Of a DNA stretch of 64,000 nt, positions 15,331-21,931 are shown one piece after another. The translations under genes and the position numbers were made by a program. A model generated the notes under the pieces. The model searched no databases. It was not told where the DNA came from and saw only the letters and a list, made by a program, of their open reading frames with translations. Position 1 is the first letter of the stretch, and every line of letters begins with the position of its first letter. The stretch covers positions 21,211 to 85,210 of the forward strand of contig DASXQT010000070.1 in assembly GCA_036507005.1 (NCBI GenBank). Direction: 5' to 3'. The DNA is from WS-2 sp036507005 (GTDB lineage: Bacteria; Eisenbacteria; RBG-16-71-46).

Positions 15331-16143
15331 TCACGCGGGTTGGATGTTGAGCTTGAACTCGCGTTCCGCTGGGACTGCACGCAGCAGTTCGATCTTGGGT
15401 TTGCGCCGCGCCACCAGGTCCTTCACGCGAGCCTCGTCGTCGGGCGACACTCTGCAACCCAAGATGACGCCGTCCAGCGCCCCAGGATCGAACTGGACTG
15501 GGCCAAGGCCCGCGTGCCGCACGATGCGCCACTCGCGCTCGTGCTCCCAGACCTTGGCCTTCATCGCCACCAACAGTTGGGTGCGTCGGAACCCGCTGAC
15601 GCGGTAGAAGGCGAAGGCGGGGTAGTCGACCAAGTACGTAAGAGGCATCAGCATGGAGTCGTCCCATCCGACAAGCGATGGAACTCGAAAGCGCAGACAG
15701 ATGCCCATGTGCGAATCCGCGTAATAGGCCCACATTGGAAGGTCGTCGGGGATTTCGCTGAGGCAGGAGACTCCGTAAGTGGCCACTTCTTCACCAATCC
15801 TGTCCCGCATCAGCTTGCGCTCATCATCGGGGGACAGCGTGATGAGGTGATCCACCTGCGCCTGTGTGGCAACGCCCTCTCGCACGCGGCGTTCCCAGAA
15901 TGCCCGCTTCTCCTGCTCGGTGCCCTCAGGTGTGGGCCACACGCCGCCGTCGAACGGGTCATTCAGTTTGGCGTAGCTGGAGAAGAAAAGCTCGGATCGC
16001 ACTGTGACGTCGTAGAGACGGCCGAACCCTTCTCCTCGAAGGCTCCTGTAGCGATACAGGTGGTCCAGCAGTTCCACCCGCCTACCCCATTCTGCGAGGG
16101 TCGCCATGTCTTCTGGCGTGGCGTGCCCCTCTGTGATGCTCAC
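15331..16143 (-). CDS. DUF2971 domain protein
   Basis: About 270 residues with DUF2971 signatures: LYRYRS near the start, LNDPFDGG, the central GVSCLSEIPDDLPMWAYYADSHMGICLRF, and WEHEREWRIV near the C-terminus. Members are common in mobile and defence regions, but the biochemical function is unknown. The start is uncertain: a GTG five nucleotides past the preceding gene's stop is used here, and an ATG 36 nt later is also possible. It probably shares a transcript with the secreted protein gene just upstream. GC content is visibly lower than in the flanking sugar-transport genes, in keeping with acquired DNA. Confidence 0.75.
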   Translation of the reverse strand: MSITEGHATPEDMATLAEWGRRVELLDHLYRYRSLRGEGFGRLYDVTVRSELFFSSYAKLNDPFDGGVWPTPEGTEQEKRAFWERRVREGVATQAQVDHLITLSPDDERKLMRDRIGEEVATYGVSCLSEIPDDLPMWAYYADSHMGICLRFRVPSLVGWDDSMLMPLTYLVDYPAFAFYRVSGFRRTQLLVAMKAKVWEHEREWRIVRHAGLGPVQFDPGALDGVILGCRVSPDDEARVKDLVARRKPKIELLRAVPAEREFKLNIQPA

Positions 16144-16148
16144 GGCGT

Positions 16149-17357
16149 CTACTTGCCCTGCACCGGCACGCTCTGCCGATAGCGGGCCTTCACTCCGCCC
16201 CACGTCTCCCGCCGGGCTACGGTCGGGGCGTCCACAACGAGCTTGAGCGCATCAACCCTTGCGTTCCAGATTCGAATCGTTAGATCCAGTCCGCTCCCAC
16301 TCGCCCACTCGGTGGGTATCGGCCGTTCGATCCAACCTTCCCAGTTCGGAGTCCCTGGGAATTCGTCGCTCGGCGACCAACAGGTATGGTAGTCATCGCA
16401 GTCTTGATCCTGGGAGTTGAATACCCCTGGATAAAGGCGGACAGCGTGCCACAACGGCGAGTACGGGCCCATCTGGAGGTAGAGCCTAAGAGTGAGGGAC
16501 TTGATCGCTGAGGTGCCTCCGTAGGGAGCCAGGTCGAAGTTGGCCGCGACGGCGTCGAGGTACCCCTGCGATTGGCCAGTCGCGAAATAGTCAACATACA
16601 CACACGGCTCGATTCGCGGGGCGTAGGAGCCGTCGTTCTCTGCAATCTCCGGCAGAATGTTCTGAATCGCAGGGCTCCCGCCGCAGCCGCCATAGTCGTC
16701 CTCGAACCCCACGGCGTACGTGGGCATTCCGGGGGCAGGCGGGGGCGCCGAGCGCGTGGTCACAACCAGCGTGATCGCGTCCAGCTTTGCGTTCCAAAGC
16801 CGCAGCGAAAGATCGAGATCGTTTCCAGATGCCCAGTAGGAGGGAACCCGGCGCTCAACCCAGCCTTCCCAGCCGTCAGTGCCGGGGAACTCATCGGTCA
16901 CGGTCCAGCAAGTGCCCGGATTGTCGCAATCCTCGTCCGTCTGACTGAAAGCGCCGGGGTAGAGTCTGATAGCGTGCCAACTATCGGAATACGTTCCCTT
17001 CCGCAGATAGACGCGAAGCAGAAGGCTGTCGATTATTGCTCCGTCGCCAACTGGTGACAGGTCGAAATGGAGAGAGACCGCATCGAGGAAACCCTGGGAT
17101 GCCCCCGTCGCGAAGTAGTCGTAGACGACGCAGGGCTCCAGCCTCGGTGCGTAGGCTCCGTCGAGGGCAAAGACCTCCGAGGTCACGTCTTGCTGAACAG
17201 GGGCGACACCGCAGCCTTCGAAGTCGTCCTCGTAACCGATCGCAGATCCGGGTGCTACTTCTGTCGTTGACAACAGGGCAGACGCTGATGCTATGGAAGC
17301 CGTCAGCGCGAGGATGAAGATTCCCGCGCAGACGTAGAAGAATTGTTTGGCGACCAT
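16149..17357 (-). CDS. Secreted protein with two tandem ~160-residue domains, unknown function
   Basis: 402 residues starting at MVAKQFFYVCAG, fixed by GGAGGG seven nucleotides upstream. A signal peptide (FFYVCAGIFILALTASIASA) precedes two homologous domains at 40-199 and 216-375. Each runs GYEDDFxGCG..PxxQ, YAPRxEPCVxxDYFATGxSQGxLDAV, WHAxRLYPGxF, DCD..xTCW, DEFPGT..WEGW, and ends WNAxxDAxxLVV. The paired cysteines and Asp/Glu-rich loops suggest an exported, disulphide-bearing, possibly calcium-binding beta-rich fold. I recognise no named family. It has no FlgD-type sorting tail. Its GC content is among the lowest in the window. Confidence 0.8.
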   Translation of the reverse strand: MVAKQFFYVCAGIFILALTASIASASALLSTTEVAPGSAIGYEDDFEGCGVAPVQQDVTSEVFALDGAYAPRLEPCVVYDYFATGASQGFLDAVSLHFDLSPVGDGAIIDSLLLRVYLRKGTYSDSWHAIRLYPGAFSQTDEDCDNPGTCWTVTDEFPGTDGWEGWVERRVPSYWASGNDLDLSLRLWNAKLDAITLVVTTRSAPPPAPGMPTYAVGFEDDYGGCGGSPAIQNILPEIAENDGSYAPRIEPCVYVDYFATGQSQGYLDAVAANFDLAPYGGTSAIKSLTLRLYLQMGPYSPLWHAVRLYPGVFNSQDQDCDDYHTCWSPSDEFPGTPNWEGWIERPIPTEWASGSGLDLTIRIWNARVDALKLVVDAPTVARRETWGGVKARYRQSVPVQGK

Positions 17358-17407
17358 GACGGCCCTCCGAGGTTGTGGACCCGCCTCCGTGGCCAGGTGG
17401 AGGCCCG

Positions 17408-17450
17408 AGTATACGCCTGCGAGGTTGCGGCCGCTTCGTGCGGCCGCAAC
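17408..17450 (-). promoter_or_regulatory. Promoter with overlapping palindrome before the duplicated-domain gene
   Basis: TATACT (17408-17413, leftward strand) is a good -10 box. A perfect 11-bp inverted repeat, GTTGCGGCCGC/GCGGCCGCAAC with loop TTCGT (17424-17450), covers the place where the -35 box would be. It may be an operator, or a hairpin that limits read-through. Confidence 0.45.
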
Positions 17451-17503
17451 ACGTAGCTCCTCGCCGCGCATCTCGCAACGGACATCTGATCGCCCGAACT
17501 GAC

Positions 17504-17537
17504 CGAAGACGAGCCCCTCCTTGAGGGGGCTTCTTCG
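17504..17537. terminator. Two-way terminator-like hairpin between divergent genes
   Basis: CGAAGA and AGCCCC pair with GGGGCT and TCTTCG, with a 2-nt bulge, making a 12-bp stem. It lies between two divergent genes, where no gene ends, so it may insulate them or be left from an inserted cassette. Confidence 0.5.
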
Positions 17538-17567
17538 TTCTCGGTATGTGCCGTAAGCTGTGGTCGC

Positions 17568-18872
17568 ATGGCCGCTCTCGACGAACTTCTCAAGGTAGCT
17601 CAGGACACGTCGGTTCCGGTGTCGGTGGTTCTTCGCAAGGCCTTCGCGCTGGCATCAACTGCGGGCGACGAACCCTTCAAGATGTGGCTCAACTACGAGC
17701 TGAACGGCTATGGCCCGTCGAAGGACATACCCGACTATCGCCGGCCGAAGGGAATGCTTCTAGCCTACGGTCGCTATGGAGGCATAACGCCCGTGATGTT
17801 CCGCGCCAAGGAGATCGAGCTTGAGGAGCTGATGTGTTGCCCTCCAATTGGGCTCCCCATCACGAAGATCGAGGCGGAACTGGATACGCACAGAGGCGAC
17901 CGTACGATCATGACAACCGCGAATCCCGTGACGATGGAGGCCGTGCGGGAACACTGGGGGGTCGAGTGTGCCGGGATTCAGTACACCGTCGGCGACTTCC
18001 AACACCTTCTGGAGGGTGCTCGCACTCGGATGGTCACCAGTCTCGCCGAACTTCGCAGAGCGCTTCCGGAGGCTTCCATCCCGGACATATCGCGTCGGCC
18101 GAGACGGTCGGCGATTCTGAATCGCGAGTGGTGGCGCGATCAAGTCTTCTCCAAAGTCGTCGCCCAGGTGATCCTTTGGGTGCTTGCCGGTATCGCGACG
18201 ATCCTCTTGGCCCTCATCGCAGGCCCATTCAAGAGGCAAACGCAATCCCCGGCGACCCAGCCAGTTCAGTCGGGAGGCGACAGCATTCCTTCGCCAGTCG
18301 GTCCGCCCGTGGGAAAGACAGGCGAGGGAGCGGGAGGGGATCAGCGGTCGCCATCCCGGTCACCGAATAACCCGAGTGGCGGGGCCACGGGCGAGGCGGG
18401 CGCTCAACACCTCAAGCCTGGGCCGAAGTCGCGTGCTGCCCCGCCCCTGCCTCTCGGCTCTTCTGCTTCGGGCGTCATTGCAGATTCTGCAGCCCAAGAG
18501 ACCTTGGACAAGGAGAAGACGCCGGCCGAGATTGTCAGCGCGTGCCGAAGCGACCCTACGGGCGAGAGATCGATGTTCGACCGTTTTTTCAAGGGCAAGA
18601 AGATTTCCGCAGAAGGTTGGAGCGGTCTAGCAAAGGGCGCCCCCTTCTTTTACGACTCGTCCGACGTGTGGTATCTCGAACTCGTCGAGGAGGGCACACA
18701 TAGCGAGCTGATGGTGCACGGCGTTCACCAGTCAGCCGTTAAGACGATTCGCAAGGACACGAGGGTCACAGTTCGTGGTCGCCTCGACCGCTATGGATCT
18801 CATGCCGTCCCTCCATTCGTCATTAACGAAGCAGTCATACTTGCCATCGACAGCAAACCCATTAAGCGTTAA
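17568..18872 (+). CDS. AbiTii-domain membrane protein with C-terminal OB-like domain
   Basis: 434 residues. Residues 1-~175 match the AbiTii domain linked to abortive infection (LDELLKVAQDTSVPVSVVLRKAFALAS, then DEPFKMWLNYELNGY). One membrane helix follows at about 197-220 (VAQVILWVLAGIATILLALIAGPF). Then come ~90 residues of Pro/Ser/Gly-rich linker. A C-terminal domain at ~315-430 has strands VWYLELVEEG, LMVHGVHQSAVKTI and TRVTVRGRLDRYG, resembling an OB-fold. The ATG follows a short, poorly defined upstream region. A membrane-tethered phage sensor or abortive-infection effector is plausible by domain content; activity is not established. Confidence 0.72.
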   Translation: MAALDELLKVAQDTSVPVSVVLRKAFALASTAGDEPFKMWLNYELNGYGPSKDIPDYRRPKGMLLAYGRYGGITPVMFRAKEIELEELMCCPPIGLPITKIEAELDTHRGDRTIMTTANPVTMEAVREHWGVECAGIQYTVGDFQHLLEGARTRMVTSLAELRRALPEASIPDISRRPRRSAILNREWWRDQVFSKVVAQVILWVLAGIATILLALIAGPFKRQTQSPATQPVQSGGDSIPSPVGPPVGKTGEGAGGDQRSPSRSPNNPSGGATGEAGAQHLKPGPKSRAAPPLPLGSSASGVIADSAAQETLDKEKTPAEIVSACRSDPTGERSMFDRFFKGKKISAEGWSGLAKGAPFFYDSSDVWYLELVEEGTHSELMVHGVHQSAVKTIRKDTRVTVRGRLDRYGSHAVPPFVINEAVILAIDSKPIKR

Positions 18873-19198
18873 CCGTGCACTCCACGTCCCGGAGACGAGT
18901 GCCTTGAGGTTCTCTACGAGCCAGCCACCCGCCCATTCCTGGGTACAACTCACTTCCGACCCGTGCCTCGTGCAGAGGCGCAATGGTGACGCTGGTCGTC
19001 TGGGCGTGGACGAGCGCGCTGTGTTTCTCGACGATCACGTCGTGCCACTCGGCCACAGCGACCCAGAACGTGCTGAGGGTGTCGAGTTTCCTTGAAAGGA
19101 AATGGTCAGCAAGCCAACGAACCTGGGACCGACGGTCGAGCGCAAGAGAGCCTTCGAGGCCAATCCGCAGCGACACACGCACAAGGAGGCGTAGAGAC
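18873..19198. other. Gap before the XRE gene with no confident gene
   Basis: Frames are open on both strands but none matches a known family, and their overlaps exclude most of them from being real. The only frame with a ribosome site is a 30-codon ORF at 19102-19194 (AAAGGAA before ATG; MVSKPTNLGPTVERKRAFEA). It ends 4 nt before the XRE gene start and could be a leader peptide or the end of a lost partner gene. Confidence 0.35.
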
Positions 19199-19546
19199 GT
19201 GACCACGAAGAAAACCACCAGGAAGAAGCGGGCAACCAGCAACGCCGTGGAGATCCTCCACCGGCGCTACGTCGCCGGCCGACCCAAGCAGGAAGCCGCA
19301 CTCGAGGAAGTGCGCCTCAATGCCGCGATTGCCCAGCAGATCTACGACCTTCGCTCCAAGGCCGGCCTGACCCAGAAGCAGCTCGCGAACCTGGTCGGCA
19401 CCACGCACTCGGTCATCTCGCGCTTGGAGGATGCTGACTACGATGGCCACTCGCTGAGCATGCTTCAGCGGATCAGCAGCGCCCTCCGCTACCGGCTGCA
19501 GGTTCGCTTCGTTCCCGCCGGAGCAAGACGCAGGATTCCAGCGTAA
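19199..19546 (+). CDS. XRE-family (HigA-like) helix-turn-helix protein
   Basis: 115 residues from a GTG preceded by AGGAGG ~12 nt upstream. A basic N-terminal tail (TTKKTTRKKRAT) leads to a helix-turn-helix at about 60-105, with LRSKAGLTQKQLANLVGTTHSVISRLED. The ending LSMLQRISSALRYRLQVRFVP is typical of HigA-type antitoxins. No HigB/RelE toxin is seen on either side, so it is either an orphan antitoxin or a regulator of the accessory patch. It converges with the sugar-binding lipoprotein gene. Confidence 0.75.
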   Translation: MTTKKTTRKKRATSNAVEILHRRYVAGRPKQEAALEEVRLNAAIAQQIYDLRSKAGLTQKQLANLVGTTHSVISRLEDADYDGHSLSMLQRISSALRYRLQVRFVPAGARRRIPA

Positions 19547-19612
19547 CCGCGGGCCGTCACCTTCGCGGAGGGTTGTTTCGGCGCGCGTGCGCGAAGATCT
19601 GGGGATTTCGAG

Positions 19613-20845
19613 CTACTTCTTCGCCGTCAGCTCGCCCAGCCGCTTGTGCGCGGCCGCAATCGCCTCGCGCGCGGTCTTCTTGTCGTAGAGCGCCTGCTCC
19701 ACCTCGTCCTCGATCGCCGCCTCCATCTCGACCCACGCCGGATGGTTGGGCGTGGGGACCGCGGTCTCGAACTGGCGGATCATGACCTGCTGCTCGGGCC
19801 GCTCGCGGTAGTAGGCGAACGTGTCGGCATCGAGCGTGGCGGGCTGGACACTCATCGCCGCCTGGGCCAGCGCCATCGCGTTCTCGGGGCGCACCAGGAA
19901 GCGCGCGAGCGTCAGCGCCGGGCCCTTCTGCTTCGAGCCCGCGAAGCTCACCAGCACCTCGCCGCCCGCGAACGAGGCGTGCGTTCCGCGCTCGGGCTCC
20001 GGGCGCGGCACCAGCGCCACGCCGTAGCGGAGACCGGGCGCGTCCTTGGGGATCGAGCGGAACAGCCACGCCCCCGAGATCTCGAGCCCCAGCCTCCCCT
20101 CCTTGAACTCGCGGTCCAGCTCGTCCTGGCGGCCGAGCGTGCCGACCTGGCGCAGCTTGAGGTAGAACTCCAGCGCCTCGCGGTTCCGCGCCGAGTCGAA
20201 CTCGGACTTGGTGAGGTCGTCCGACAGCACCCGCCCGCCGTTCCCCCACGCGAACGGCATGAACTTCTTGAACAGCACGTAGCGCTCGCCGACCTGCACC
20301 CCGTAGCCATGGGTCGAGTCGCCGAGCTTCTGGATGCGCTCCGCCGCGTCGTACAGCTCGTCCCAGGTCTCGGGCGCCCGGTTCGAGTCGAGCCCGGCCT
20401 GGGCGAACAGGGTCTTGTTGTAGAACAGCGCGCGCGTGCCCATCACCCACGGCAGCCCGTAGTGGCGGCCGCCCACCGAGCACAGCTCCCAGCCGCGCAG
20501 CCGCGGCACCAGGTCGTGCACGCTGCGGGTCCAGTCGCTGAGCGAGCCCGCGGCCAGCATGCGCGGGATCCAGGTCGAGCCCAGCTCGCACAGGTCCGGC
20601 GGGTTGCCGGCCGCGACCGCGGCCGTGATCTTCTCGAGCCCGCTCTGCCAGGTGAGCTGCTCCATGCGCACGTGGAGCGCGGGGTTCTCGCGCTCGAACT
20701 TCTCGACCAGCGGCGTGACCACATCGGTCGGCCAGAACTGCCAGAACACGACCTCCTCGCCGCGCTTGGCCGGCGCGCACCCGAGCGCCAGCGCGAGCGC
20801 GGCGATCGCGCCGAGCGCGAGGCGCCGCGAAGCTCCGGGGGTCAT
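19613..20845 (-). CDS. Sugar-binding lipoprotein of an ABC transporter
   Basis: 410 residues with lipobox ALGC (Cys23), an extracytoplasmic family-1 solute-binding protein. Marks include VVFWQFWPTDVVTPLVEKFERENP, LGSTWIPRMLAAGSL, YGLPWVMGTRALFYNKTLF, PETWDELYDAAERI and the late GPALTLARFLVRPENAMAL. The start overlaps the murQ stop (ATGA). Together with murQ and the two permeases plus anmK across the accessory patch, it probably captures anhydro-MurNAc or a related muropeptide sugar. No other transport gene follows it directly, so its permeases are those 4.6 kb downstream. Confidence 0.88.
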   Translation of the reverse strand: MTPGASRRLALGAIAALALALGCAPAKRGEEVVFWQFWPTDVVTPLVEKFERENPALHVRMEQLTWQSGLEKITAAVAAGNPPDLCELGSTWIPRMLAAGSLSDWTRSVHDLVPRLRGWELCSVGGRHYGLPWVMGTRALFYNKTLFAQAGLDSNRAPETWDELYDAAERIQKLGDSTHGYGVQVGERYVLFKKFMPFAWGNGGRVLSDDLTKSEFDSARNREALEFYLKLRQVGTLGRQDELDREFKEGRLGLEISGAWLFRSIPKDAPGLRYGVALVPRPEPERGTHASFAGGEVLVSFAGSKQKGPALTLARFLVRPENAMALAQAAMSVQPATLDADTFAYYRERPEQQVMIRQFETAVPTPNHPAWVEMEAAIEDEVEQALYDKKTAREAIAAAHKRLGELTAKK

Positions 20846-21762
20846 TCCCCGTCTCCCAGGGCCGCGCGCACGAAGCCGCCGGCACGCTGGAGGCGCGCTT
20901 CGGCCTCGGCGCGGCCGCAGCCCAGCTTGAGCATCACGATCGCCGTCTTCACGCTCTTGCCCGCCTCGTCGATCGCACGCGCCGCCGCCTCGTAGTCCAC
21001 GCCCGCCACCGTCATCACGGTGCGCCGCGAGCGCTCGATCAGCTTCTCGCTGGTCGCCATCAGGTCCACCATCATGTTCTCGTAGACCTTGCCGGTGCGC
21101 ACGAAGGCCGCGGTGGTGATCATGTTGAGCACCAGCTTCTGCGCCGTGCCCGCCTTCATGCGGGTCGAGCCCATCAGCACCTCGGGGCCCACCTCGGGGC
21201 AGATCGCCACGTCGATGTCGAGCGCGAACTCGCTGCGCGGCGTGCAGGTCACGTAAGCCGTGCGCGCCCCCAGTCGCTTGGCCACGCGCAGCGCCGCCAC
21301 CACGAAGGGCGTGCGGCGGCTCGCGGCGAGGCCGATCACCGTGTCCTTGGGTCCCACCTGCTTCTCGAGGATCGCGCGCTCGCCCTCGTCCTCGCGGTCC
21401 TCCGCCCCTTCGACCGCGTGCACCAGCGCGTCGTACCCGCCGGCGATGATGCCCTGCACCTGCTCGGGATCGGAGCCGAAGGTGGGCGGGCATTCCGAGG
21501 CGTCCAGCACCCCGAGGCGGCCGCTGGTGCCCGCGCCCACGTAGATCAGGCGCCCGCCTTCGCGGAAGGAGGCGATCACCAACTCGACCGCCTTGGCGAT
21601 CGCCGGCACCTCCTTGGCCACCGCCGCCTGCACCGCGCGGTCCTCGTCGGAGATGAGCTTGAGGAGCGCCCCGATCTCCAGGCGGTCCAGCTCGGTGGTG
21701 CGGGGATTGCGCTGCTCGGTGGCGAGGCGGGCGAACTCGTCGAAGCGCGTGCGGTCGCTCAT
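20842..21762 (-). CDS. murQ: N-acetylmuramic acid 6-phosphate etherase
   Basis: 306 residues, the normal MurQ length. MurQ cleaves the lactyl ether of MurNAc-6-phosphate to give GlcNAc-6-phosphate and lactate in the cytoplasm. Motifs are TEQRNPRT, the SIS-domain phosphate loop VGAGTSGRLGVLDASECPPTFG (catalytic-type E90), AVEGAED, GLAASRRTPFV, STRMKAGTAQK and NMITTAAFVRTGKVYENMMVD. The ATG sits 8 nt after the promoter-like element shared with the permease operon and has no ribosome site. It is coupled to the binding-protein gene and receives the product of AnmK. Confidence 0.94.
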   Translation of the reverse strand: MSDRTRFDEFARLATEQRNPRTTELDRLEIGALLKLISDEDRAVQAAVAKEVPAIAKAVELVIASFREGGRLIYVGAGTSGRLGVLDASECPPTFGSDPEQVQGIIAGGYDALVHAVEGAEDREDEGERAILEKQVGPKDTVIGLAASRRTPFVVAALRVAKRLGARTAYVTCTPRSEFALDIDVAICPEVGPEVLMGSTRMKAGTAQKLVLNMITTAAFVRTGKVYENMMVDLMATSEKLIERSRRTVMTVAGVDYEAAARAIDEAGKSVKTAIVMLKLGCGRAEAEARLQRAGGFVRAALGDGE

Positions 21763-21770
21763 GCGCGGGC

Positions 21771-21802
21771 GAAGATGCCATGCGGGGCGCGGGGAGCGCA
21801 AT
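21771..21802 (-). promoter_or_regulatory. murQ promoter, twin of the permease-operon promoter
   Basis: Leftward TTGCGC and GCATCT boxes are 17 bp apart, with the second 10 nt before the murQ ATG. The similarity to the other copy is confined to these 32 bp plus the first few codons, where both proteins share DRTR. The rest of the ~170-bp gap to the DUF499 gene shows nothing else. Confidence 0.6.
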
Positions 21803-21931
21803 CGGTGAATCAGCTGGCTGTACAGAGCAGATGATCTGGCCGGTCTTGGCGAGTGAATGACCGGACCCACGGGGGGTTACTCGGTCTTGCGGGCCCGCAC
21901 CCCAAATCCCGATCCACGGCCGCAAATCGGC

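Noticed and set aside
17358..17567. A tRNA gene or attachment site near the paired hairpins
   Set aside because: No cloverleaf, TTC arm or CCA end can be drawn, and no flanking direct repeat is visible.
18862..19242. Minus-strand frame of 126 codons before the XRE gene
   Set aside because: It runs antisense into the start of the supported XRE gene and has no family match or ribosome site.
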